The notes beneath the pieces are model-generated. The model was not told the DNA's origin. It made no database searches and worked only from the letters and a program-made list of their open reading frames with translations. A program made the position numbers and the translations under genes. This document shows, one piece after another, positions 1-12,700 of a stretch of DNA of 64,000 nt. How positions within the stretch are numbered: position 1 is the stretch's first letter; every line of letters begins with the position of its first letter. The DNA comes from Oxyruncus cristatus (taxonomy: Eukaryota; Chordata; Aves; Passeriformes; Cotingidae), in the NCBI GenBank assembly GCA_013399855.1, contig VXAY01000767.1, positions 2,040,023 to 2,104,022 of the forward strand, written 5' to 3'.

Positions 1-546
1 GCTCTGCAATAAGTGCTACAAAAGACAGTAAACTTCCAGGTATGTGGAGTTCTAGGTGTTTGCTTTCTTCAGGAAAAGCCTTTTGACAAGAAAAGCTATT
101 TTACGGGTATTTGAGATACCACAAGTGATGTTAATGCAAATTGTTAATGCAGAGTGCCCTCGTGAACACGGCAGTTTTATGCCCACCCCTGTGAACACTG
201 TGACTGAAACGATGTTCTGCTCCAGTGCAGTACCAGGACTGCAGGAATTTGCACTGGTACATTTCCATCATTCTCGGTTCTGAAAAAGCATTTAAACCCA
301 AGATTCTGACCTGCACCTACAAAAGGTACATGGATGCCCCTTCAAACTAAAGGTCTCAAATCCAAGTCTGTCTTCTGAAGTTCTCCCCTTTGCTATCCCT
401 TTCACCTGACAGTATGGTACCTGAGGTCAGTGAGACTTAATTTAGGCCTAAAGCTCTTACTCTGTGCTATGTTCCCATCCTGACGTATCCCTTGAATAAC
501 TGACCCGTGAGTTTCCAGATGTGAAAGGCAGTGTAGTATCACTTAC
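1..546 (-). other. CCNT2: CCNT2 intron 7 (partial)
   Basis: This follows the exon 7 donor at 546. I looked for the next cyclin T exon (the LTHEFLQILEKTP segment) and did not find it. Nothing else recognisable. Confidence 0.7.
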
Positions 547-710
547 CATCCAGCAGTTCTAGAGTAACTGAAGGATCTACATATTCCCACCAGTGTTTCC
601 CATCGGTTGACACTGGAATCTCCCAGTTGGACCACTTGCAGGCCAAGTGAATGCACACACATGCTATCACTGTGGGCTTGTACTGAAGACAGAACGTTGT
701 AAGGTGCAGA
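547..710 (-). CDS. CCNT2: CCNT2 exon 7 (second cyclin fold)
   Basis: This 164-nt exon encodes [20 protein letters not shown], then [20 protein letters not shown], then [14 protein letters not shown]. Acceptor TGCAACAG, donor GTAAGT. One base remains for the next exon, which lies beyond the left edge. The sequence is nearly invariant across vertebrate cyclin T proteins. Confidence 0.96.
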
Positions 711-3700
711 CTGTTGCACAAATTTTCGTAATGAGGAACCAAAGGAAATCAAACATGGAAAACAGAAAACCCAAACAAATCAACCATTAACAGACAGAAT
801 GAGGCAACTCATCAAGCAACAGCAGTTAAACATTTTGCTGAATAAGTTCATAAGATATCTTACTGCCCTAAGAAAACAAAGGGCAGGGCATTTATCTGGC
901 AGAAAAGTTTAATTTGCTTTTCCTATCAAAAGTCTGATGAACTGCAAATAAATTTAACAGTTATTCTACTGTACTTCAGTACTAAAAAGAAAGAAGTATG
1001 ATATGGTCAATTAAAACTCTGCAGTAAAAAGCATACAGCTGATTCTGCAGTCTCTGAATGAGACAATCAGAAGGTCCCCAGCAGTTCCACAGAACCAGGT
1101 GAATTACTTGTGGGCTTGGCTTTCACAGGCCTGGATTTGGGACATTTGTGAACGTGTATTCAGATTCCAGCTGGCAGCAGCACAAAATACATTGGCTCAG
1201 TTTCACTGGTTTAGCACAACTTATCATCTGGTTAAGTACAGAATCTTGCCCATCAAGGAACCACCAGGATTGATTTATTTATTTTGTACAGCAGATATTG
1301 CCCAAAAACTAAGTACACATAATGTAATCCTCTTAAATAAAGCTTCAAGTTGTTTTGCAAGAAGTTGAAGTAATCAAGAAATCAAGACTAAAGTCTGCTC
1401 TCTAGTTCTTTCTGTGACAGGCTATGTATACACAATACCCATCTGAAATCCTAGAACTTATATTTATCTAAGTACCTAAGTTTTAAAATGGTATATTAAG
1501 ATTAAAGAGCTGTTTTTGAAAGGAAGAACATTGGGCTTGTACTAGTCTATCTAAAAAGAAAAATCAGCCAGCTGAAAAGAACTCAGGCCCACTACAGTTT
1601 TATAAGTTAAGACTGGATCAATATATTTAAAGTTAAGAGAAAACTGCCATTAACTACAAGCGTAAACTAAAAATAGTTTTGTACTTACCAAGATGCTCGG
1701 ATTTCTAGGTTAAGTTTATCTCTCTGTAATCTTTAGCTGCTATTCAGGCTACCAATTTTAGATTTATGCACTCACAATCGAGAAAATGTCATCAGAAAGC
1801 ACCACTACACTTCTCATTGTGCATTTAACCCCTTTGTGCCACGAGGCCCTTGTCCAATACACCGCACTGCAGGCGGGAAGGAACCACCACTGGAGATGGC
1901 CCAGTCTCCCGCTGCAACAAGGGTAAGACACATGGAGGGGGCCCTGCAGTAAAGGAAGCTATAGTGTGCTACAACAGTGCAACAAAGAGGTTCAGGATAA
2001 CAACCTGTTGGTAGCCATGAAATAGGATGTCTGTGCCAAATCCTTGCTTGCTGTAAGAAAAGAAAAACAGGGAGATTAAAGATCGGCACGAACTCGTCAG
2101 GTTCATTCCAAAATTAGAGCAGTTTTACCTTCCAAAATCACTGCTGGGTATTGCTACAGAACTGATCTGAATTTGGCTAACTAGCCTTCAAAATAATCTT
2201 TTCTGAGACATAAGAGGCCTTTACATTCAGTACTGGATATAGACCCGTCCTTCCATTCACTGCCCCTCCCTCTGTAGAACCCACAGAACAGTTTCCCACT
2301 GCTGACCCAACCCCTCCAATGCCTCAAAGATGAGAGCACTCTCCTCTGGGAAGCTCTGCTTCCCGACCCTCACTGGAGGTGATCCCTGCCATTCCCTGGG
2401 CTGCAGGACAGATCAGTCACAGCCCATTACAGCACAGTGCACATCCTGCTCTTGGAGAGGAGCATGGCAGGACACCCCTCCCACCTCCCCAAAACCACAG
2501 CCATGCCTCTCTCCCAAAGCCCTATAACGCCACAAGTCCCCAAGCTAAAGGGTAAAAAAAAAAAAAATCAGTTTCCTGCTCCTTCTAATTAAGAGCACTG
2601 TGCTCAGAACTTTTTGTTCCACATTTCTTAAACCTATGGCAAAGCTTCAGTAGAAAACAAGCTTCATTTTGGTTAGTCGGGAAAAAACCAAACCAAAACA
2701 CAGGACTGCAACATGCCAGAAAGGAAAAGCTACTGACTCAGGCTGTTACAGCCACGTAGTGCTGACCCCTGCAGTGACACCCCAACTCCTCACTCAGGTA
2801 AGAGAACTTACTGTAACATGCATTAATGGGATAGCTGGGCACAAGGCAGATTGAATGCAGCCTTCATTCAAGTCTTACTTTGACACTATCACTTGAAATC
2901 AGTGCTACCTGCAGAGAGCGTAGTGTGGAATTTTATGTCAAAGGGAACATTGTTAAGCTTTTATTTTAATAATAATATTTCCATAAAGTTTGAGAAATAC
3001 TACAACGGCTTTTAAATTTTAATTTTTAAATAGCACAATAAAATGTGATTTAACTCAACTTCTAACGATTGCCAGGGAGTACAAATCAGATTTGTCTTTA
3101 TGCTAAACAGCCAGGCAGTGCCATAATCCCAGAAGAATGTGGAAGTAGCAAGGTAATAGGATCTGTTCCCACACACAAATTGTACCGATCCATAATAATC
3201 AGAAGGTGAACTGACAATGTGTTATACTGTAATATTTAGTTTGCAAACTATAATGGTGATTGCATACCAAATAACCTCTGCCTCTCCCTCCCAACTAAAA
3301 AAATGTAAGGTAGAATTAGCAGAAAAGAAAAAGTGAAATGAGACTGTCATAACAAAACAAATGAAAATACACAGTGGTTCAGTGAGACTCAAATCGATGT
3401 CTTGCTTTTCATTTTTCATCAAAGCAATGTCTAAAGGAGCTTCAATGATTTATACGCTTTGTAAAGTTACATGTCTGAATTAAGGGACTGGGACCAAGAA
3501 GCATCTCTACTCTCACTGAAATGTCCCTTTTGAACAAGGAAGAAAAGCAGATGCCAGAACACTTCTATTTAACATCAGCTTGGAAGTCGAGTAAATCAAA
3601 ACACATACCTGGAAGAAAAGAATCACATCTTGAAACACACATTTTGGCCCCAACCAAGAGTTAATGTGCTAAATACCTTGCCTATACTACAAAGTAGTAT

Positions 3701-6700
3701 GATACTGTTTCAACATATTTACAGCTAAATAACAATCATTGCCAAAACCAACAAGAAATTTCAGCTCACAACTGAAGCCTTCGATAACACAAGGCACAGC
3801 TGAAAACATCCCTCCCAAACTCTTCTATTTTGGACAGCTTTGGTTTAGCAGAATCCATCACGGAAATTAAACCTAATGAATTTTGGTTCCCACATTTTGG
3901 TGTTTTACTTCCATTATAGCATGAAAAGTGCATCTCCAAATTCCAATCATCTTGAAGCAGAGGCTCAAACAAGCCAGCAGAGCTGCTCTTAAAAACTCAC
4001 GAGCCACAGGACCGATGGCTACGACACCAGCCAGTAATGACCACCTCGAGATCTCAGCAGTTCAGAGGGATTTGAAACATCCACCCTGTCCCACTGCTGC
4101 AGAAGCAACAATAAGGCAGGGATTCCACTGAAGTAGGAATCAGTATTTTGGAACAGGACTTGCTGTCCAATACACCTTCCAAAAGGCCGTCTCCAAGAAA
4201 CTGCCAGCTGGAACCCAAAATGCTTTTTACTGGGCAGAGCCACACAACGGTTGCAATTCCAAGATAGCTGAGTCTTTTCTTCAACACAGCTTATCTTGGA
4301 TATCGGGATACTCATGAAAATGTGACTGCCAAGTCCCCCTTAGGAGGGTGGTGGGTGGCTATGCCTTGACGCTGCCAACATTTGGGAGCGTTCCCCGGAA
4401 AGAGGAGATGGCAGATAAGCCAGTCAGCATGAGGAGAGAGGAGCTTGCTGAAGTCCTTCTGGCCAAAGGAAAAGAGCCCCAGGCTCTGAACAGAGGTCTG
4501 CTGGTGGATGCCTGCTGTATCTGGGAAGGGCTGGAGCAGGCCATGGTGTAGGCATTCAGGTCTGAGCAGTCCTGGTGGCTTTACTGTCTTGAAAGTACTT
4601 AAACACTGGGAACAGGCCTGTAAAAGCCTGAGGTCAAAGTTCAGCACGTGAAGGCCACCTGCAGCAGTGCTGGAGTGCAGCCGGGGTTTCAGATCTTTTC
4701 ACACCACTTAGTATGCTAAGACTTAAATTTTCCTCATGAAATACCCTCTGAAAAAGCTGATGCATTTTCACCTCCTCTTCTGCTGACCTTGTCTTTCTCA
4801 TCCTGGTTTAAGCAATGGTACCTGTGCGCACAGACACTATGGTATATTTGAAGGATTTGACAGTGCAATTTCCACAAAAGATTAGTAAGGATCATGGGTG
4901 TTCAAGGTACCTGAAAACCTGCAGAGTAGTGAGAACAGTCCTAGAAATCCTTGAGATCCCATCTTCAGTTCCAAAAGGTTGTGTTCCAACACAGAAAAAG
5001 GAATGACTGAAGACTTCCCAAGATGGAGATGAGGATACAGATTCCTCCCCTTCAAGTTTCATCAGAAGCAGGCTGAGAACAGACTGATTCTGCACCAGAG
5101 CTTAAGAGGACCATGTCATGGTCTTGGCATTAGGGCAGCTTCACAGCTGATTATTCAGCCAGCACTGAAGCCAGCAAGGGAGATGGACAACAGAACTGGT
5201 TTTGGTGTTTTAGTGTTTTGTTTTTTTTTTTTTCTTTTTCCTCTTCTCTTCGGTACCGGAGGATTCTTGGAATGGGCACTGAGGCTTGCTGACAGGCCCT
5301 CACACATCCACTGTCTTCAGATTCCTTAGAGGACCTGTGGGATCCTAAGGAATGATGGTCTCCTCTTCTCAGTCTCTTGACACTGAGGAAGAATGGTGCA
5401 GAAAAAAGACTAAGCCCACACCATTTTCCTCGTCTGCTCTACTGACCAAACTGTAAAGGTGGAACAATTTCATTAACCCAGGAGTCTCTGAACACCAGAA
5501 GGAATAACTGCATACCATATGCCTTAACATCATGAGTCATTATGTATCCATCCAGTCACCTCTTATCTACAATGACCCCTGCTGTCTAACACTGCCTTCA
5601 AAAAGGCTTTCAATCTTAGAGAAGAATTCAACTTTTTCTTTAGTTGTATGTTGAAGCAATTATGTTTATTTGCACCTATTCCCACTTCCTACCTCAGCTT
5701 CAGCTTCCAGCAATTAACACTGGTGTGCCACTACCAGACTAGACAGTCTTCTGACAAAGGACTTGGCTGAACCTTTTGAGCATGAACAACAGCATCTGGG
5801 TTTTATTTTAATGTTCTTCATTTTGTTTTTTAAAAGGGAGTAGCTTAAAGGTTAATACAGGTAACAGTGACAGCATAAAACACACTACCCCGATGCAAGA
5901 CAACAAAAAGTGATACAGAGAACCAGCCATCCTCTGAGGCACTGCAGCTTAGGCAGCAAAAGGGCACCTTCTCACCACATGGCAATGCAGTGCACACACC
6001 CCAAGCCAAGTCAAGTACACTCCCATACCTCAGCTAACTTTGCTGCCTCTGTTTAGATACTTAGCCAGCCACAACACATTCTTCCCTCCCTTCTCTCCCC
6101 AAACATGCAGTTGGAGGTTTTAATCCCAATGGTCTGGGTAGTTAATCACCTTTAATAAAAAAAGGTATCTCTGCGTTCTGAAATGGTGCTTTTGTCCAAG
6201 GTGATGTTACCAGAAGCAGAAGTAACTGTGGCTTTCTTGAACTTCTCAGTCAATCCCTTTAGCACTAAAGGTTTAACGCTGTCAAGTCTTAGGTATTGAA
6301 AGCTTCAGGACTTAAAATATCTGAGTGTTGCATCTACTGACATTAGAAACCCACAGTGCCCAGTAATAACTATCTCATGGATGGAGAGCTAAACTCATAC
6401 CACCATGTCTTTGGAGATACATCACTGTGCCCACAAGCCCATCTCTGTTCCCTCAATACATAAGAGACAGCAATTATTCTGTCCTTGCCTGACTTACATG
6501 CATGACTACACATTTCATGCTTTATGTTTTAATTTATGAAATTGTTTCCTTTCTTTTTTTTTTTTTTTTTAAATATTAGATCCTCCAGTCTTATGTTCTC
6601 AGCCTACACCATTCCTAGGAGGGGCATATGCTGCCAAGGATTCCACTTGCACACACACACACACACACTAAGGAGCACAGCTACTTCACTGAGGAGGTTT

Positions 6701-9700
6701 TCAAGGATCAGACAAATTACATTCACTTTGCACCACTCCTTGAGGTGCAAAGACTTTCAGCCCTCACTAAAGTCTTCCAATTTCAGGACTTGATACAATT
6801 TTAGAATTCTAAGTATTTTTTTCAAGTCTGCAGACATTAAATACCAGCTTTAAAATGTCAAATGAAAAAATTAGCAGGACCTTCAAAGTATGAATTTTGT
6901 CAGCACAAAAGATTAGCACACAAAACACAAAGGGAAGAGCTGAACGGTCAGAATGGCATCTACCCTTGACTAAAGGAAACACAGTTTGTGTAGCCACGTG
7001 CCTTCCTTCTTGTAGGCACCAGTCAAACAAACTCACTAATGTGGAAATCTGAGGCAGGACAACATTGCCTCCATCCCTCCCACAGCCCAAACACTGAGCA
7101 GAAGCACGGGGGCTCCCACAAAACAGTGAACTGTGCCCACATTTACGCTGGCCAACAAAACCCAAGCAAAACCCTACGGAGCTGCTGATGCAGAATGCTG
7201 AGACTTCAGGAGTCATGACACCCATGCACCACGTCACAGCCAAATCTGGACAGAAAGCAGAGAATCATCATCTTCTAGAGAGAAGAGCAACAAAGCTACT
7301 TTATAAGCAAATACGTTACAGCCCTACTCAGACTCTGAAGACACTGCACCACTAAGCTACTTGAAAATAAGAGATCCTCTCCCTTCAAAGAACACCATTC
7401 ATTCCAGACTTACTATAAAACAAACCTAGTTAACATGATTAAGTTGTACCTAACTTTCGTGTATTTTATAGAGGCAAAAAAACCCCACCAAAAACTTTGA
7501 AGCACTTAACTTTGCATTTTTCACTGTAAAACCAGCCAAGGACTAAACACTAAAAGCCACGGTCTAATCATTTCCAAACACCTTACTTAAGGAACATAAT
7601 TGAAGTGAAAAACTTATTTTAGGTGTTTTTACAACTGACTCCTGATTTTTTTCATCCTCCATCTTATGAGAGGATTTTTTAATTACTTTTTTTTAAAGCT
7701 CCAAAGAAAACCAATTTAAGAATTAAAGAAGGTGTGCCAAAAAGCCAGAAAAATATTAGAGAACGAAAGGGGTTTCTTGCCAGTCACATTAATGAGCTGC
7801 ATACAAGTTAGAAGATATGTTTAACAAAAGGTTTGGGGTTTTGTGCTACCATCCAAAACAAGTACATCAGGCTCCAGAAAAACAATTAGTCACATCTCTA
7901 AGTATTTGCATGTAACAGCAGACTCGCCATGCAGACTCTTTAGTCTGCATGTAACAGCAGACTCTTTACCCCTCAGTTCATTACCTAAAAAGATTTGCTA
8001 AGAAAAAAACTACCACCAGCCATCAGCCAACAGGCAGCCTAAACTTCACTTGGGAGAACTACTTCAGAGTGAAAACAATCAGCTCAGAGCAATAATAAGT
8101 AGCTGGCCAACCACTTCTCAACTACTGACTGCTTCTGTCACTTGAGAACACATGGAACAGGAACTGTTAAAATCAAACCTTATAAGAAGACAAAAAAATT
8201 ATGAAGGATAGAGGACTGGACTCTTTATCTTAATTTCTAAAGGTTAAGATCAAGCTTTTAGTAACTAGCTTTAAACATACTCTTTGGATAACACAGTTGG
8301 TGAAGATCACATTACACAAATAACATTACTTTCAAATTTTACTAGAAAGGTAAAAAAGGACTTACAGAAGTGGTTAAAAGTCACTGACCTCTCACTAATT
8401 GTGTACATTTCACAACATCTGTGTGTGGATGTTCAATGGTAATCTCAAAACCTGAAGAGTTACAAATACATTTTAGAATTATACACTTGCATCTGTAAAA
8501 TAAAAGCCTAAACCCCTTATGCTTTCCCACAGACCTAAAATACTTACTTAACCTTTGCACTGCAGAACAAGTAGCAAGATTTAACTGCCTTTTATTCTGC
8601 ACCTTTTCATACTTTTGAATGGCAGATGGTATAGCTACTTCATGATCAATTAGGAAAATACCTCGATAACTCTCTCTCTCTCTATATATATATAACCTGG
8701 GAAATTACTGTATTTTAAAGGTTGAACATATCTGAATAGTTTCTAGCACATTACTAAGTCAGTAAAAACTGTCCTGCAGACGTGTGTGTGCACATGCACT
8801 TTATTAATTGATTTCTAGGACTTCAAACCATTTGCATCCACGAAATTACAAATTAAGTCAATTTGTAGGTCAGTGACTTAAAAAACCCTTTCATTGTTTA
8901 CGAAACTATCTTAAGAATTAGGTCACTGCTGTGAGCTATTTTTTTAAAAACAATATACTCCAAGTGGTATTTAAGAGTATGTGAGCAAGTCTGTGCTCTC
9001 AGGTCTGCTAGCTGGAATTGCCTCTGAGGTATTCTAAAGTTGGAAAAATTTCTTAGCAGAACATTCCATTTCAAATTTGGGAATCATCTGAACCATTAAA
9101 TGGGTTGTTTCAGGACACACACAGAGCTAACCCAGTGTAATGTGTTACCTTACACAAATATCACTACTTTGGAGTAAAACCTACTTGGAAGCCTACACTT
9201 TTCTAACTCAAACTGTCAGAAAAATCTATTTCCTAAGTACAGATGCCCCTTTTTTTCTCCCAAGTGAACACAGCAGAACTGCTAATACCAAACTAAATTC
9301 ACAGGTCAGAAGTTATACAGGAAAGCAGTAAAATTCTAGTATATCTAGCACATCAAAAATCCAGTTACTTGGGTCCCATTACTCCTTCATGGTAAGCTGG
9401 CTGCACAGGAGATATTTAGGACATACCTAAAGTTTGAAGCATTATTGTTTCAAGTATAACCAGCTCTTGGGCTTGTTGAAGGTAAGCCTGAAACAGACAA
9501 GCAAACAGGTGAAGAGCAGCAATCCCTTGTCTCAGAATTTCAACCACATGCTGCCTCTTGAAACACCAGTACTGGCAACACCAGCCCAGTCCCCAGCCCG
9601 GTCAGAACTGACAATGCAGAACAAGGGCAGAATTACAAAGGCTGCCCAGAGCGAATCAACTTGAGTATCTCTGGGCAGGTTATTCATTTTACAAGTACTT

Positions 9701-12700
9701 TAAAAGTACAGCTGGAGATACTCAGCTGGCCTGTGGCTCAGGAAAGATAATGTGAACTCTAAAGCAAGTGGAAGCTGTACAGAGTTTGGCAAATGGAAAG
9801 AGGAGCAATGTACAGCAGAGGCAGCAGCTGACAACTGTATCACACGTAGCCAAGAGGGCACAGTGAACCTCTGCCTGAGAGAGACGGTGCCCTGAACTCA
9901 GAGCTCTGCACAAACTGAGCTCTGCACTTTCAAGATGGAGCAATCTCTTCAAGTTTTGCAACAAATCTGTGAGCCTTTAATAAGCTGCATTAAGTAATAC
10001 AAGAGACTTAAATGGTGTACAAACAAAAGGCTTTTCCCTAGACTGCAGACAGCAATAATCCAGTGAGACAGTGTCACAGCTCATAAGATGAAGCGTCATC
10101 TGATCATCTTTAAAACCACGACTTCCACCTACATCACTCTTCGTATCCAGTTGTGGCTCTTGAGGATGAAGACAGGCATTTGCTACTTTAATAACATGTT
10201 CAAGTTTCCGTGGCTGTTCTTCCACTTTTGCAGCCAAAAACAATGCCGTAGGAGACATTATCTGAGGAAGAAAAACACATGTGTATTTTTTTAACCTTTT
10301 GCAAGCAGGACTTGAATTTTTACGGAGAATCTAAACTAAGAAATAGGAAAGGTTTAAGAAGTTGGATTTGTGGCTTTTCTTTCCCCCATTTTGAAGTCAT
10401 GCAAGGCAACAAAAATATAACTAGTCATGTTTTATTTTACAACTGATGTAATCCTCCCAGCAGCACAGGGAAGGAGCAGCAAAATGCTAAATTACATTTG
10501 TGAGTAAGAAATCTGAGGTCAAACTAATTCTAGTTCAACATAAAAAAAATAATTTGGTCCAGAAGAATTAGTCACACAAGAACAGGCTGTTTCAAGTTAA
10601 ATATACTTTGTGAGAAAGTTCATCCAATTTCTCGCACAGAGCGAGTCATTACACCATCTTTTCAGTAAAAGTCAAAACAGCTGATCACAAGTTCTGCCAG
10701 CATCTGATTCTCCTGAAGACTGAGAAGCTTTGCACAGAACTTTAATAAAAACAGCTTGTTATATAAACATAGGTCATATAAGTAAAAGAAACTTTATATA
10801 TACATATATATTCTTAGAAACTTTACGGTACACCCAGCAGTATCTGGAGGACAAAGCACAAGGATTCATAAAACATCCAATGTTAGCAAAGAGTACACAT
10901 TACGTTTTAAGATGAATTCTATATAAAACTCTAGGTGTCATAAGCTGGCAGCAAAGCTCCCATTGGCAGTTCAGTATCACCCAGGACTGAACTACGAAGT
11001 AGTTTTGATGCCTGTTGTCAGCTACAGTGACCGATGTGTGCAGACACAGAACACAGCAAACCACAAAAGACTGAAGAATTAAGATCCTCTTTGTACGCAG
11101 AAGTTGCCCATGCTAAAGAGGAATTAAAATGGAAGTAGAAATCATCTAGACATGAGCTGATTAAAATGGTTAAAATTAAGCCAGTATAAAGCATTTATTC
11201 AGAGACTGAAGCAGCTGCTCGCTGAGTATTTAATTACTGCATGGTGTAAGTAGTGCAGGTATTGGATTTCTCATTCAGTGCCCAAACAGAACTAGACTGA
11301 CTAGGAGGCTTCCCCCTCCAAAGTCAGCTTTGCCTTCTTTTTATCAGCAAGTAGCCCTTTGTTATGATGAAATGAAGCATTTGGCATAAAGATTTGCAAT
11401 ATATGGAAAACTGCAACAAACTGATTAGAATTGAGCATTTAAGGGATTAAATTTTAGAACCTTTCAAATGTATTGAAGGAATACTTTTGGCATCCTTAAA
11501 TCACTTCGAAATGTCTGCTTGGACCTTAAGAAAAACTTCAAAGTTGGCAGACTTGAAAACTGACACCCTGGGAAGGAGATACCCTTTGATGAGTAGAAGT
11601 GTGCCATGAGAAATCCAGCATTCTGAAAAACCCACCCCACCCCAAAGCAAGTCACAGGGAACAAATTCTTGTTTAAGGGGGAAAAAAACCTCTGCTGTTT
11701 TCTTTTTAAGAAGCTCGTAACTTGAGCCTTACAAATGAACAAACGATGGAAAGACTTTCTGGAGCTGAGAAAGGGAGAGTACCAACAGCTGAAGCACCAG
11801 AAAATGCAGAAGATGTGCAGCAGGACACACATGTATAACCCAACACATATGGCATGCAAAGGTATTTTACAGAGCAGACAAACTCCAGCCCAGTGATGCA
11901 ACAACTCAGGCAAAGCTCTCTCATGTGGAGCTGTTTCACCCACATAAGCCCAGGTGTCTTCCTGCGCAGTCTGTGGGTATAGTTATGTCTATGTGGAATT
12001 TCCATGATTTACCTTTCTGAAAAATCCACTTCCAACAATCTCCATAGCTGAAAACATTTTCATCTCCCAGAGGAAATTTTGGACCAGGTCAGCACTGACC
12101 ACACAGTTGAGTTATCAGCAAATTCTCAGTCACTCTGTGTCTGACTGCACCAAGGTTCTACTTCATCCCAAAAAGGCACCTTCATCAGCCTGACTTCAGG
12201 AGATCTTCTAGTTTATTGAAATGGATCCCTTCTGGCCAAGAAGTCTCCACACAACCCCTGATCTCCAAGACCTTACATAAAACACAGTTCTGGAGGCTGA
12301 TTAAGTCAAGCTGATTAGGGGTCATTTAACTCGGGTTCCTCAGAAATCTTTCTACAGCCCCAATTATCTGTTTCCTTCAATGAGAAGTGCTGGCTTCTGG
12401 CCAAAGAACGGCAGACCTTTGTCTTGTTTAGGACAAGGGTTCTCACTCCCAGTTTTGAGTAGGTCAGTATTTTTATCCTCCTTGGTATTTATTCAGAAAA
12501 TAGACATCCTAGTAAAATTTCAGACTTGGCACACATGCAGTCTCCAGTGAGGATGACACACCCTGCTAAGTGTATAACTGGCAAAGTTACTCCAATGCTT
12601 TCATTCGTTTCCAATTCCCAAAAATGGACAAAAAAAAGCAAAGTAGAACAAAGAGGCAAAATTAAAGACACGTACTTGACAAAGAGATAAGCTTCCTATA

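Larger units (their letters stand above)
2051..8388 (-). other. CCNT2: CCNT2 intron 5
   Basis: This 6.3-kb intron holds poly-T at 5221-5233 and 6554-6570, an AC dinucleotide repeat at 6651-6668 and a 39-bp-period direct repeat near 7907-7965. Open frames of 60-144 codons inside it have no recognisable protein character. Confidence 0.7.
8452..10132 (-). other. CCNT2: CCNT2 introns 3 and 4
   Basis: Introns at 8452-9426 and 9488-10132 flank exon 4. A TC/TA microsatellite lies at 8671-8694. Nothing else recognised. Confidence 0.7.

Noticed and set aside
4312..4647. 111-codon minus-strand frame in a locally GC-richer patch
   Set aside because: No protein features and not needed for CCNT2, whose exon phases close without it.
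6809..7243. 144-codon minus-strand frame
   Set aside because: Inside CCNT2 intron 5; no recognisable motif. A frame this long occurs by chance in 64 kb.
11464..11943. 159-codon minus-strand frame
   Set aside because: Inside CCNT2 intron 2, no domain, no splice support, random-like composition.
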